A stretch of 64,000 nt of DNA from Sulfuracidifex metallicus DSM 6482 = JCM 9184. GTDB lineage: Archaea; Thermoproteota; Thermoprotei_A; Sulfolobales; Sulfolobaceae. Below are positions 1-9,541 of the stretch, in pieces. Under the pieces are notes generated by a model. The model ran no database searches, was not told the origin of the DNA, and saw nothing but the letters and a program-made list of their open reading frames with translations. The first letter of the stretch is position 1, and every line of letters starts with the position of its first letter. Where the stretch lies: NCBI GenBank assembly GCA_032834875.1, contig CP135238.1, positions 1,712,001 to 1,776,000 of the forward strand, written 5' to 3'. Made by a program: the position numbers and the translations under genes.

Positions 1-68
1 CTTAGAGCTAACTTTACAAGTAAGAAGGAAACCACTCCTATTAATACGACAACAATCCCCGCAACCAT
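1..68 (-). CDS. Partial N-terminus of a predicted membrane protein
   Basis: An ATG at 68 opens a minus-strand frame that runs off the window edge after 22 codons. The visible residues are almost all hydrophobic (MVAGIVVVLIGVVSFLLVKL), which looks like a first transmembrane helix. A GAGG Shine-Dalgarno-like motif precedes the ATG and overlaps the stop of the upstream amidohydrolase gene, so the two are probably co-transcribed. The family cannot be named from this fragment; a transporter or small membrane protein is likely. Confidence 0.5.
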   Translation of the reverse strand, partial: MVAGIVVVLIGVVSFLLVKLAL

Positions 69-75
69 CTGATCC

Positions 76-1311
76 TCAATCAATGTCTGTCCTCCTCAAT
101 AGTTTACCTTTTCCTTCTTTTATCTCACCGTCATCCAGGACAAGGTCACCGTTTCTGAAAACATACCTTGGTTTTCCTATAACCTCGTATCCCTCATACG
201 GTGTCCAGTCAGCCATGTGAGTATTTTCTGCAGTTATCTTCCATTTCATGTTCGTATCGTATATTACAAGGTCAGCCCTATATCCTTCCTCTATCTTACC
301 TGTATCTAAAGCATTCATTTTAGCCGGATTAACGGAGAGCAGTTCCACAGCCTTATATAGAGGTAATCCTCTTCTCATGAATTCCGTGATAATCATGGGT
401 ACCCTGAGTTCAACACCAGGCAACCCCGGAACTAGATTTGGAAACTCCCTATTAGAGTCCTTAATTGAAGAATCAAACCAGTTATGATCAGTAGCTATCA
501 TGTCTATCATGTTAATTCTCTTCCATAACTCTTCAGGGTCTCTAGCTGGAGGAGAAGTAACGTATCTATGAGCGTTCTCCCTGTCGTAAACTTCCTTGCT
601 TAGGATTAGGTGATGAAGAGTAGTCTCAGCTTTCATATTCCCCTTTAATTCCAACGTAAATCCCGAGCTAACGTGAGCAACTAAACCTTGCCTCACCAAC
701 AGTTTTGCCCTTAGGACTGAAATCCATTCAGTTTCCTCAGGTCTAACTAACGCATGAAGCGAGGGACTTCCCCTTTTACCGCAGGAAAGCGTGGAAATCA
801 GCTCATGATCTTCGGCATGAACCATAACGTAACCGTTGAGTTTTTCAGATATCTTTTTCAATCCCGACAATGATGGCTTAAGCTTAGCGTAATCTACCAT
901 CATGTATTTAACGGAATTGAAAAACTTAGAGTATTTTTCTACGTTATCACTCCAATTGTCTGCGAATATATGGAAGGAGAAATTTGTCAAACTTTCCTGG
1001 AAATGGGAAATCCTCTCTTCCACGTTAGGACTGTGATCTGCAAATGCAAAGTCAATTACAGTGGTTGTTCCTCCATATATTGCTGCTTTCGTGCTATCCT
1101 TAACTGTGTCAGAGGTAGGTACTCGTAAGTATCTCTTGTAAATGTGTACATGATTATCAACCCCGCCCGGAATCAATAACATGCCGTGGTAGTTCTTTTT
1201 CTCTTCACCCAACAGTGACTTCCCTATTTTCTTTATCCTTTCTCCTTCTATTTCAACTTCTACCTCGGTGATCCCATCCGGGGTAGGAGTCTTTACTCCG
1301 CTTATTATCAC
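76..1311 (-). CDS. Cyclic amidohydrolase (dihydropyrimidinase/allantoinase-like)
   Basis: The 411-aa protein belongs to the metal-dependent amidohydrolase superfamily that opens cyclic amides such as dihydropyrimidines, hydantoins and allantoin. The GGVDNHVHIYKR motif supplies the two N-terminal metal-binding histidines (about residues 54 and 56). KYMMVDY holds the lysine expected to be carboxylated, and VMVHAED, VAHVSS and ATDHNW supply the later His and Asp ligands. The start is GTG at 1311. It is shorter and more divergent than the dihydropyrimidinase at 22555, so the substrate may differ. It reads toward a partial membrane protein that may be a transporter. Family assignment is firm; substrate is inferred. 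Confidence 0.85.
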   Translation of the reverse strand: MIISGVKTPTPDGITEVEVEIEGERIKKIGKSLLGEEKKNYHGMLLIPGGVDNHVHIYKRYLRVPTSDTVKDSTKAAIYGGTTTVIDFAFADHSPNVEERISHFQESLTNFSFHIFADNWSDNVEKYSKFFNSVKYMMVDYAKLKPSLSGLKKISEKLNGYVMVHAEDHELISTLSCGKRGSPSLHALVRPEETEWISVLRAKLLVRQGLVAHVSSGFTLELKGNMKAETTLHHLILSKEVYDRENAHRYVTSPPARDPEELWKRINMIDMIATDHNWFDSSIKDSNREFPNLVPGLPGVELRVPMIITEFMRRGLPLYKAVELLSVNPAKMNALDTGKIEEGYRADLVIYDTNMKWKITAENTHMADWTPYEGYEVIGKPRYVFRNGDLVLDDGEIKEGKGKLLRRTDID

Positions 1312-1638
1312 ATTTAGAACTTGTGTTTGGCATTATTAATAAACATTATTAATAAATTAATAATTTAGCTTCTTTCTACACATAATATATTATAATAATA
1401 TTAAAAGTTAAGGTGCAATTTTAATATGGAAGTGAGGACAAGTATAACCTCAGGATATCATCTAAAAGAGAAGAAACTGTATTTCTATTTAACGAGAACA
1501 AGAAGATTATTGAAAATGAGAGGTCATTTATTTCATTTCATAAAAGTCCCAATCATGATGATTCCACGTTTTCCACCTATACTAATAAAGTTATCATGAA
1601 AGACTAGAACGAACTTTTTCCCTCTTATTTAATATATT
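1312..1638. other. Intergenic, possible decayed coding remnant
   Basis: This AT-rich gap holds a 57-codon plus-strand frame (1426-1599) and an alternative frame ending in a stop at about 1607 that looks more protein-like. Neither matches a family I recognise. They could be two frames of one broken gene or simply non-coding DNA. The first 70 bases contain the likely promoter of the minus-strand amidohydrolase gene. Confidence 0.25.
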
Positions 1639-1983
1639 TTATTCTTTATTCTCTAAAATTAATTTTAGATGAAGCAAGTATTTTTTGTCCATTAAAGACA
1701 TCATTTTTCTAAATGGACCTCCTCTAACATGGCTCATGTGAACCCTCGCAGCCCTACTCATCCATTCCTGCAAAGAGGAAAACCCGCTCTTATTTACGTA
1801 CTCTCTCATGACTAAAGGATTAGCTTCAATTACCTTGTCAACTATGCATTGTACGCTTTCCGTTCCATGTCTACAAATGTATTCCCCTGGTTGAAACTCT
1901 TCCGCCCGAATAACGTAAGCTTCACCTTTGTTAAGAAGGAAAGACCAGACGTTTGCATAATTTATCTCTATTTCTTTAGTCAT
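1639..1983 (-). CDS. Small hypothetical protein, possibly ASCH/PUA-like
   Basis: A 114-aa protein starting at an ATG. It contains VIRAEEFQPGEYICRHG and, later, GFSSLQEWMSRAARVH. This layout of a short beta-rich half with a basic patch followed by a helix of the type FxSxxEW recalls the ASCH domain, a PUA-like RNA-binding fold of about this length. The resemblance is only by eye. A poly-T-rich AT stretch precedes the start and would fit an archaeal promoter. No operon partner is evident on this strand, and the function is unknown. Confidence 0.6.
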   Translation of the reverse strand: MTKEIEINYANVWSFLLNKGEAYVIRAEEFQPGEYICRHGTESVQCIVDKVIEANPLVMREYVNKSGFSSLQEWMSRAARVHMSHVRGGPFRKMMSLMDKKYLLHLKLILENKE

Positions 1984-2262
1984 AAGTTTTTTATCTTACT
2001 TTTAATATTTAAACTTTGTCTTTATTCACTCTTCTGATCTACGTATCCTTTGTCATGATTTTCCAAGTTAAGTTCAATAAAAACTTCTTTTCTATCTTTC
2101 ATTTCTAAAAATTATTATAAAATGGTTACTATAAACTTATTATTTCATCCCTTTTTCTCGGTTTATGTTTTCATAAAGTGAAGGTAATGCTAAAAGATCG
2201 AGTTAAACTCTTTTAAATTATTTTCTATAAAAGCTTTTTATTATCTTATAGTAAGATCTTTT

Positions 2263-3189
2263 ATGCCGTTCCAAACGAAGATTTTGTTCGTAAGTGACAT
2301 ACACGGGTCAGAGACAGTATTCAGGAAATCCTTAAATGCAGCGAAGATGTATAAGGCGAATTACTTGATCTTCGGAGGAGATTTGTTCTCCAAGGATTTC
2401 GTCCCAGTTATAATGGAGGGAAGCAGTAGACTCTCTCTGGAAGGGAATGAAGTTGATGTTAACCAATTGATGGAGATCGGCAAAAAGTCTGGAAAGATCC
2501 CCCTTGTTATGACTAAGGAGGAATACCATGAAGCTACATCTAACAAGAAATATATGTTATCGTTGGTAGAGCGAGAGCTAGAGAAACAAGCATCTCAATG
2601 GGTTAAGATCTTTCATGAAAAGATGGACGGAAGCGGCATCGAAGTTTTCTGGAACACTGGAAATGATGATCCACTGGGTATAGATGATACTCTTTCTTCT
2701 TTTGGGATAGAAATCATCGAAGGGAAAGTAAAGCAAATTGAGGATTTGAACTTGGTAAGTTCAGGATATGTTAACCCTACACCATACAATAGTTATAGGG
2801 AAATTCCAGACTCAACTCTTTTCTTGAAGCTGGACTCCATGATGAAGCAGGTGAAAGAAGGAGACATTATATTGAACGCTCATGCTCCTCCAATCGACAC
2901 TAAACTTGATATGGCTATTGGTAAAGATAGAAAAAGATATCACGTTGGTTCGAAGGCAGTTAGGGATATAATAGAAACCTATAAACCTATTGTTGGTCTT
3001 CATGGGCACATTCATGAATCTGGAGCGACAGACAAGTTAGGAAATACTAGGATAGGTAATCCTGGAAGTTTTTACATTGATGGTATACTTAGTGCCATTT
3101 ACCTCGTGCTAGAGAGGGAAGTGAAAGGTAAAGGTGCAATAGTGTCGAAAACTTACAAGGTAAAAACAATGGATATAATAAGAGGATAA
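2263..3189 (+). CDS. Calcineurin-like metallophosphoesterase
   Basis: A 308-aa protein with the full set of metallophosphoesterase motifs: FVSDIHGS (D-x-H) near residue 13, FGGDLF (GD), NTGNDD (GN-x-D), NAHAPP (H) and GLHGHIHES (GHxH) near residue 250. These bind two metal ions and hydrolyse phosphomono- or diesters. A central insertion of about 100 residues between the first two motif pairs makes it longer than the minimal fold. It stands alone, with about 225 nt of AT-rich DNA upstream. The substrate is unknown, and archaeal members are often annotated only to family level. Confidence 0.9.
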   Translation: MPFQTKILFVSDIHGSETVFRKSLNAAKMYKANYLIFGGDLFSKDFVPVIMEGSSRLSLEGNEVDVNQLMEIGKKSGKIPLVMTKEEYHEATSNKKYMLSLVERELEKQASQWVKIFHEKMDGSGIEVFWNTGNDDPLGIDDTLSSFGIEIIEGKVKQIEDLNLVSSGYVNPTPYNSYREIPDSTLFLKLDSMMKQVKEGDIILNAHAPPIDTKLDMAIGKDRKRYHVGSKAVRDIIETYKPIVGLHGHIHESGATDKLGNTRIGNPGSFYIDGILSAIYLVLEREVKGKGAIVSKTYKVKTMDIIRG

Positions 3190-3677
3190 CTTGAAAATTA
3201 ATACGTAAAGTAAAAAAGTAAAAATATTTCGTATAGATAAAAGTTTAGCAAAATTTGTAATATATTATCTAAATTAATTTCTAACAAAATACATCTTAAA
3301 ATCTTTACTAATAAAGTAAAAGAATTGATGAAAAACGCTCATCAGCAACGATCTTTCACTTAACTTCTATTTGTTTTTGCATATTATTGCAAGACTTTGT
3401 TTATGTATATCTTAAAGAATAGATATGTGAACATACATGTAGTTGATTTTGAATCTTATATGAGATTGAAAAGAGAGTTTAGTTCTGATTGAAGTGTTCA
3501 TAACATTGAGGTGAAAAATCTTTAACTTTAATCAGCTTAACTTTAGACTAGATATAAATCCTTCTCCTAACTTTCTTTACACTATTAAAATAAAGCTTAT
3601 TTTTTAGGAGGCATTTTAAAAACTTTTTTAAAACTGAAGGAAAAGAGATTAAATCTTTACATCAAAAATATGTATAT
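3190..3677. other. AT-rich intergenic region upstream of the oxidase cluster
   Basis: No gene is visible here. The final 60 bases carry TATA-like stretches, so the molybdenum hydroxylase gene probably starts a new, nearly leaderless transcript just before 3678. Confidence 0.5.
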
Positions 3678-5807
3678 ATGTACGTTGGAAAACCCGTCAA
3701 AAGGATAGAGGATTTAAATTTCATAAAAGGAAGAGGCAACTACGTAGACGACATCGTTTTACCCAATATGAAATACGTGGTTTTTGTTAGATCTGAAAGA
3801 CCTCATGCCAACTTTAAAATAAGGTCTTCCATTCCTTTTTACGGAGGCGATATAGTAAATCCTGGAAAGGACTTTCCTATTGCGTCTAAAGAGACTACGT
3901 ATGTAGGACAGCCTCTGGGTGCGATAGTTGCAAATGATCCTTATGAGGCTCACGATCTCCTTGAAGAAGTGGAAGTAGAATATGAAGATTTACCGTATGA
4001 GACTGATCCGTTGAAGGCAATGAGGGATGAAGTGAAGGTCTACTCAGGTCTGGAGAGTAACGTAGGACTGAGAAAGAACTTTGAGGCTGGTGAACCGGAG
4101 AAGACTCTTAAGGAATCACCTGTGGTCATAGAAGGCGAGCTGAAGAATCAAAGGTTGATAGCTTCCCCCATGGAGACTAGAGGGATAGTGGCGTGGTTCG
4201 ACGGTCGTAAACTTAATGTTTGGTCTTCCACACAGTCTGCGCATTACCTAAGGAGGAACTTAGTGAATTTTTTGGGGGCTGACGTAAGGGCAATACAACC
4301 TGACGTGGGAGGAGCATTTGGAAGTAAAATAATAACCCATCCCGAGGAATATGCAGTGAGTTTTCTTTCGACCAAAGTAGGATTTCCCCTCAAATGGATA
4401 CCAACGAGAACTGAGGAGATGATAAGCGCGGGACATGGAAGGGATAAACATCTCTCCTATAAGGTTGGAGCTACCAGGGAAGGGATAATTACAGCACTGA
4501 TTGGAGAGGTAGTGGGAAATCTTGGGGCTCCTTATCAGGACGCTTACGATGACGAATCCGGGAACATTCTTAGTACGTCTAGGATGATCCTAGGTCCTTA
4601 CCTTATCAGAAACGCTAAAGTAAACGCATTGGGAGTCTACACAAATCTGGTACCAACTACTTCATATAGAGGAGCCGGAAGACCAGAGGGAACATACTTC
4701 ATAGAGTCCATAATTAACGAGTTATCAATTGAACTTAAGATAGACCAGCTAGAAATTAGGAAAAGGAACCTAATAAAGAGTACGCCTTACGAGAACGCGT
4801 TCGGGGTCACTTATGATTCTGGAGACTATTACGAGTTGATGAGGAAGAGCGAACCCTATTACTTTGCCATGAAGAGAAAGGCAGAAGCTGAAGGGTTATG
4901 CCTCGGCGTAGCCATGTACGTTGAAATAACGGGTTTTGGTCCATGGGAAACGTCAAGAATATATGTCAAATCTGATGGTAAGATTGTGGTTGTATCCGGC
5001 ACGGGTCCACATGGACAAGGAGATGGAACAGCCTTCGCTCAGCTTGCAGCAGACGCGTTGGAAATTCCGATAGAATGGGTGGAAGTACAGTGGGGTGATA
5101 CCAACATAATAGAGGACGGTATAGGCACTTGGGGTAGTAGGACGGTCACAGTTGGAGGTTCTGCTGTAATTAAGGCAGCAGGAATGTTAAAGGAAAAGCT
5201 AAAGGAAGCTGGAGCTAAGTCTCTGAATCTGGACGTTGAGGACGTAATTTATGAGAACGGAGAAGTCAAGGACAAGAGGGAAGGAGAGAGGAAAAGCCTG
5301 AAATTTAAGGAATTAGCTGAGAACGCCTATAAGCTGGGAATTTCCCTCGACGTAACTGCGGTCTACCCTGTTAATAAACCCACATCTCCGTACGGTATTC
5401 ATATGGCTCTCTTAAGGCTAGATAAGGAAACTGGAGAGACGAAGGTAGAAGAATACTTAGGAATAGACGATGTAGGTAATGTGATAAATCCGCTTCTAGC
5501 TGAGGGTCAATTCCAAGGAGGAGTAATGCAGGGAATATCTCAGGCACTTTACGAGGAGGCAACAATACAAGAGGGAAGGGTAATTAACTCAAACTTTGGC
5601 GACTACTTGTTACCGACAGCGATGGAAGCACCAAGAATGAAGTGGGAACACTTTACGTTTGGAGTTTCCCCTCATCCTACCGGTTCGAAGGGAATAGGTG
5701 AGGCTGGAGCAGTTGTAGCTACTCCGGTTGTGCAAAACGCCCTAGCCCAGTGTTTGGGAAGAAGGTTGAACGCTATGCCGTATCATCCGGAGAGGCTAGC
5801 AACATGA
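3678..5807 (+). CDS. Molybdenum hydroxylase large subunit (aldehyde/xanthine dehydrogenase family)
   Basis: A 709-aa protein with both halves of the CoxL/CutA family: an N-terminal a/b hammerhead (residues 1-120, with KGRGNYVDD) and the molybdopterin-binding region. The motifs seen are DVGGAFGSK, SYRGAGRPEG, GPHGQGDG, GSRTVTVGG and GIGEAGAV, the last carrying the catalytic Glu. The SYRGAGR loop lacks the cysteine signature of form I CO dehydrogenase, so an aldehyde or heterocycle hydroxylase is more likely. FAD and 2Fe-2S subunits, normally encoded next to this one, are absent from the window. The stop overlaps the next start in an ATGA, so it is translationally coupled to the downstream oxidase genes. 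Confidence 0.92.
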   Translation: MYVGKPVKRIEDLNFIKGRGNYVDDIVLPNMKYVVFVRSERPHANFKIRSSIPFYGGDIVNPGKDFPIASKETTYVGQPLGAIVANDPYEAHDLLEEVEVEYEDLPYETDPLKAMRDEVKVYSGLESNVGLRKNFEAGEPEKTLKESPVVIEGELKNQRLIASPMETRGIVAWFDGRKLNVWSSTQSAHYLRRNLVNFLGADVRAIQPDVGGAFGSKIITHPEEYAVSFLSTKVGFPLKWIPTRTEEMISAGHGRDKHLSYKVGATREGIITALIGEVVGNLGAPYQDAYDDESGNILSTSRMILGPYLIRNAKVNALGVYTNLVPTTSYRGAGRPEGTYFIESIINELSIELKIDQLEIRKRNLIKSTPYENAFGVTYDSGDYYELMRKSEPYYFAMKRKAEAEGLCLGVAMYVEITGFGPWETSRIYVKSDGKIVVVSGTGPHGQGDGTAFAQLAADALEIPIEWVEVQWGDTNIIEDGIGTWGSRTVTVGGSAVIKAAGMLKEKLKEAGAKSLNLDVEDVIYENGEVKDKREGERKSLKFKELAENAYKLGISLDVTAVYPVNKPTSPYGIHMALLRLDKETGETKVEEYLGIDDVGNVINPLLAEGQFQGGVMQGISQALYEEATIQEGRVINSNFGDYLLPTAMEAPRMKWEHFTFGVSPHPTGSKGIGEAGAVVATPVVQNALAQCLGRRLNAMPYHPERLAT

Positions 5808-7141
5808 ATTACGTAAGAAGCAGGAGACATTATAGGCTGAGGGCACCTTTTGACTGCGAGAAGGGTCTCCCTTATGTAAACGTGGTTGTAAAAGGTAAAA
5901 TTGAGGAAAATTGTTTTCCTCCTGAACCTAGAAATCCAGGGGGAATTAGGTTCAGTTCTACTATAATTCACTCTAAGGGGTTAAGGAATCAGTCAGTCAT
6001 AGAGGTAATATCAAGGATATCTAACCTTCCAGACAGGATTATTGATGGTGTTGAGTATGAAGTGGAAAAAAAGGACTGGAAAAAGGTAATTGTTGGAGCA
6101 GGAATTTCTGGTCTATTCTCCCTTGATGATAAATCGGTTTTGATTGCAAATAATCTCCGGACAAATACACTCTTTGATCCCATGGATCCTCTAATAAACG
6201 AAGTTAAGTCAATACTGAAGAATAAAAGGGATAGAATAATTGAAGGTGATTTCTTGGGAAAGTTTAGCGAGGGTTACGCATTCAGAATTGGGGAAAAGAT
6301 AGTTATCCTTCAGAATCCCGAAATCATCTTTGCCGTAGGTGGGAGATATCTTCCTCCTCTATTTGAGGGGAATGATCTACCAGGAGTGATCTCTAGGGAC
6401 ATGTATCTTAAGTTTCGCGGAAAGTATCAGAATGTCTTGGTTCTAGGTTCCGGAGATGATGCTATAAGAACTGCAGTCCTGTCCGGTTCAAAACGCGTGT
6501 TAACTCCTCATAGAACAATCCTTCTTTCAAAAAGAGGTAGGGAAATGCAAAACGAAGAGGGAATAGAGATGGATGAGGTTAAATCCTTGAAGGTTTCATA
6601 TTCGTTCGGAAAGCTCAAGGCTAGATGGGATGATGGAGAAGCTCTGGTCGACGCCATAGTTTTCGCACCACTGAAACAACCACGTTTAGAAGGTATATCA
6701 AACGTTGGTTGTACATATCGTTTAGTCAGGGGAATGGGAGTTTATATTCCTAATCACGACGAAAACGGTTGGATGGAGTGTGGACATAGAGTAGTTGGAG
6801 GTGCTAGGGGTATTGACGATCCTGAGATCTCTGCCAAGAGCGTAAGCGAAGACGTAACTGAATACCTGATGGATACTCCATTGCGTTTCTACTATCACGA
6901 CGAGGGCGAGGCTAACCCCTACGATTATGGTCTGGGAGGATATGCATGCAGGTGCGAAGACATCATGTGGAACGACGTAATGGAATTCGTTGATAAAGGA
7001 TTTAAGTCTGTAGAGATGCTCAAGCGTACTTCAGGCATATGTTTAGGTGAGTGTCAAGGAAAGGCATGTTCTTTCGTAGTGGGAAGCTTGTTAGGTAGCA
7101 CCACGCTCATTACGTTTCGTTCTCCTCTTTACCCGGTGTGA
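5804..7141 (+). CDS. NAD(P)/FAD oxidoreductase with BFD-type Fe-S domain (opine/sarcosine oxidase alpha-like)
   Basis: Start chosen at the ATG overlapping the previous stop; an upstream ATG at 5750 would extend it inside the preceding gene. The 445-aa protein opens with a short RHYRLRAPFDC region resembling the N-terminus of sarcosine-oxidase alpha and HcnA/B-type proteins. A Rossmann motif (VIVGAGISGL) and a second nucleotide-binding site (VLVLGSGDDA) follow, and the end is a BFD-like domain (YACRCED then ICLGECQGKAC) that should bind a 2Fe-2S cluster. Such subunits pair with a DAO-type flavoprotein, which is the next gene. Together they likely oxidise an amino acid, opine or imino acid. Confidence 0.85.
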   Translation: MNYVRSRRHYRLRAPFDCEKGLPYVNVVVKGKIEENCFPPEPRNPGGIRFSSTIIHSKGLRNQSVIEVISRISNLPDRIIDGVEYEVEKKDWKKVIVGAGISGLFSLDDKSVLIANNLRTNTLFDPMDPLINEVKSILKNKRDRIIEGDFLGKFSEGYAFRIGEKIVILQNPEIIFAVGGRYLPPLFEGNDLPGVISRDMYLKFRGKYQNVLVLGSGDDAIRTAVLSGSKRVLTPHRTILLSKRGREMQNEEGIEMDEVKSLKVSYSFGKLKARWDDGEALVDAIVFAPLKQPRLEGISNVGCTYRLVRGMGVYIPNHDENGWMECGHRVVGGARGIDDPEISAKSVSEDVTEYLMDTPLRFYYHDEGEANPYDYGLGGYACRCEDIMWNDVMEFVDKGFKSVEMLKRTSGICLGECQGKACSFVVGSLLGSTTLITFRSPLYPV

Positions 7142-7144
7142 CGC

Positions 7145-8233
7145 ATGAAAGTTATAATCTTAGGAGCTGGAAGCCACGGGTTATCATTGGCATACCACCT
7201 TCTTAAGGAGGGCGTTGATGTAACGCTAGTGGAAAAGGGAGAGGTTAACCATGGATCCAGTGGTAGAAATGCTGGGAGATTTCGTTATCATTTTAATTCC
7301 AAACAAAACATAGAATATGCAAAGGAGGCAATTCCTTACCTTCTTTCAATATGTCAAGAATTACCATTGAATCCTTTCTGTAGTAGAACGGGTTATCTCT
7401 GGATCTTAGACGAAGAGGAAATAGAGAGGATGAAGCTTCTAGACTCCCTATGGCGTTCTGAAGGCGTGGGAGGAGAATTTATAGACTGTTCTCAGTTTTC
7501 GTTCCTAAAGGAAGGAAAATGTTATTATGCACCGCAAGATGGCTCCTTCCATCATGATTATCTATCTTTGGGTTTATACATTGAAATAGCTAAGATGGGA
7601 GGAAAATTAGTCCGCGGCGAAGCACTTTCATTTCTCACCAGTGGAGGTAAGGTAGTTGGAGTCAAGACCAATAACGGGGAAATTGAAGGCGACGTGATAG
7701 CTGTAACTCTGGGAGCATGGACTGGTGAGTTCATGAGTAGAAATGGGATATCTCTACCAATAAAACCAGAGAAGAGAGAAATTTTCATAACTGAGGGAGT
7801 TAAATTCAGAATTAAACCATTAGTGATAGGAAATGGATTTTACTTCTCCCAAACCCTTAAGGGGGAGCTAATTGGAGGAGCTGATTACGCAAAGGAAGCT
7901 TCGGGTATGGACGTTTCATTAATCGATGCAATCGACTTTATATCATTTATTAGAAGGACAGTGAGGAATCTTGACGGAGTGAGACTATTGAGAGGTTGGA
8001 GCGGATATTATGAAATAACCCCTGACCACTCTCATATAATGGGATTTGACCCTTCATGGCCAGAGGGGCTATTTGTAGACGCAGGATATAGCGGACATGG
8101 GGTTATGTTCTCAGCTTACTCTGGAAAGGTAATGTCTGACGTAATCTTAGGCAGAAGGAACAAGTTTCTGGACGTTTTCTCTCCTTCAAGATTTCAGATG
8201 CGTAGATTGTTGGACGAGAATATGGTCATATAA
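7145..8233 (+). CDS. FAD-dependent amine/D-amino-acid oxidase (DAO family, beta-subunit-like)
   Basis: A 362-aa DAO-superfamily flavoprotein: the dinucleotide-binding site VIILGAGSHGLSLAYHL at the N-terminus, VTLVEKG ending the second strand, the SSGRNAGRFRYHF flavin-contact region, and the C-terminal GYSGHGVMFSAYSGK motif typical of glycine/sarcosine oxidases. The gene starts 3 nt after the BFD-type subunit, so the two likely form a heteromeric dehydrogenase such as an opine, proline or sarcosine dehydrogenase. The exact substrate cannot be read from sequence. A possible link to amino acids released by neighbouring carbamoyl-amino-acid hydrolases is inference only. Confidence 0.88.
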   Translation: MKVIILGAGSHGLSLAYHLLKEGVDVTLVEKGEVNHGSSGRNAGRFRYHFNSKQNIEYAKEAIPYLLSICQELPLNPFCSRTGYLWILDEEEIERMKLLDSLWRSEGVGGEFIDCSQFSFLKEGKCYYAPQDGSFHHDYLSLGLYIEIAKMGGKLVRGEALSFLTSGGKVVGVKTNNGEIEGDVIAVTLGAWTGEFMSRNGISLPIKPEKREIFITEGVKFRIKPLVIGNGFYFSQTLKGELIGGADYAKEASGMDVSLIDAIDFISFIRRTVRNLDGVRLLRGWSGYYEITPDHSHIMGFDPSWPEGLFVDAGYSGHGVMFSAYSGKVMSDVILGRRNKFLDVFSPSRFQMRRLLDENMVI

Positions 8234-8379
8234 CTATCTAGTGGAGGTTAAAACTTCTAATATTTATAATATTTACCTTCAAGTTTTCACGGTCTATGTT
8301 AAAAGTTTTCATTAATCGAAGGTTATACCAGATCATTATTTAAAAACAAACTGATATAGCTTAAACCATCGAAGGAGTA

Positions 8380-9312
8380 GTGAATCCTATGTTAGTCACA
8401 AGCAAGGAACTAAGGGAAATAACTTATTCAATCTTTCAAAAACTTACGTATCAGGAATACGCTGAAATTCTGGCAGATGAATTAGTTGAATCTAACGTTA
8501 TGGGACATGATGATCATGGAGTACAGCTCATACCTTACTACGTGAGAGCTGCAAGGGGAGAACAGATAGACATAGGAGGACAAAAGATTCCTCCTATTTG
8601 TCCAAAGAGAATACCAGAAATTAATAGACAAGGATTTCTTGTGAGGATTGACGGTATGATGACATTCGGTCAAGTAGTTCTCAGAAAATCCGCCGAACAG
8701 AATGGTGATATTCTCGTCTTTATTGGTAGGAATGTATCCCATCTAGGAAGGCTATCTTCTTTCACAGTCAGGATGGCAAAGAAGGGCTATGTATCTATTA
8801 TGATGGCTAGAAGTCCTCCTCTTATGTCTCTCCCTGGTATGAAAAGAAGGGTACTTGGTAATAATCCAATTAGCATTTCATTTCCTGATTGTCCTGTCTA
8901 TATAGATACTTCGTTAAGCAATGCATCTTGGGGTAAAATTTTTTCATCTATACTAAAAGGTGAAACAATAGAAGAAGGTTTGCTCTTAGATGCTGAGGGA
9001 AAGCCCACAACGGATCCAATGGAGTTATTGAAAGGAGGTTCTCTAACTCCAATAGGTGCATATAAGGGATTCAACCTAGCCTTAGCAGTGGAAATGCTCA
9101 TGTCATATTTTTCTTTGGAGAATGATTTTAATCCCTTCTTTGCGATCTCCATTAAGCAAGATTTATTGGGTAAGTCTAACTTTCAGGAAATTCTTAGCAG
9201 GATTCCTGAAACTGATTCGTATAGGTTGCCTGGCTCCCAAGGACCAAAGGATACCATTGAGATACCGGAATCTTTGTGGAACGAACTAACCAAAATTTAT
9301 GATTCCCTCTAG
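8380..9312 (+). CDS. Malate/L-lactate/ureidoglycolate dehydrogenase family protein (Ldh_2)
   Basis: A protein of about 310 aa from the Ldh_2/MDH_2 family of NAD(P)-dependent 2-oxoacid, imine and ureidoglycolate reductases. The family signature ESNVMGHDDHGVQLIPYYV is present, as are GNNPISISFP and GAYKGFNLAL. It is 20-40 residues shorter than usual, mainly in the middle. Two starts are possible, GTG at 8380 and ATG at 8389; a GGAG motif at 8374 fits neither spacing well. Lying after two amine oxidase subunits, it could act as a delta-1-piperideine-2-carboxylate/imine reductase or as an ureidoglycolate dehydrogenase. Both are inferences from context. Confidence 0.8.
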   Translation: MNPMLVTSKELREITYSIFQKLTYQEYAEILADELVESNVMGHDDHGVQLIPYYVRAARGEQIDIGGQKIPPICPKRIPEINRQGFLVRIDGMMTFGQVVLRKSAEQNGDILVFIGRNVSHLGRLSSFTVRMAKKGYVSIMMARSPPLMSLPGMKRRVLGNNPISISFPDCPVYIDTSLSNASWGKIFSSILKGETIEEGLLLDAEGKPTTDPMELLKGGSLTPIGAYKGFNLALAVEMLMSYFSLENDFNPFFAISIKQDLLGKSNFQEILSRIPETDSYRLPGSQGPKDTIEIPESLWNELTKIYDSL

Positions 9313-9541
9313 TTTCAATATTCATTCATGTTATAGTCCTTCGCCTTATTCCTTTACTAGAACTTAAAGCGAAGAAGGAGTTAACTTGTCTTAAGCTTCA
9401 AAGTTTCAATGAAAATGGTTTTACTATTGAAACATGTTAACATCTAGTATTAGATAATTTTTAATCTATAATATAAGTTCTTGAATTATATCTAGATAAT
9501 TATCTTTGAAGATTTTTATACTGTTTTAACATGAGAGTTCT
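9313..9541. other. Intergenic region before the APC permease pseudogene
   Basis: No gene is seen. The last 80 bases are AT-rich with TATA-like runs and could hold the permease promoter. Confidence 0.4.
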
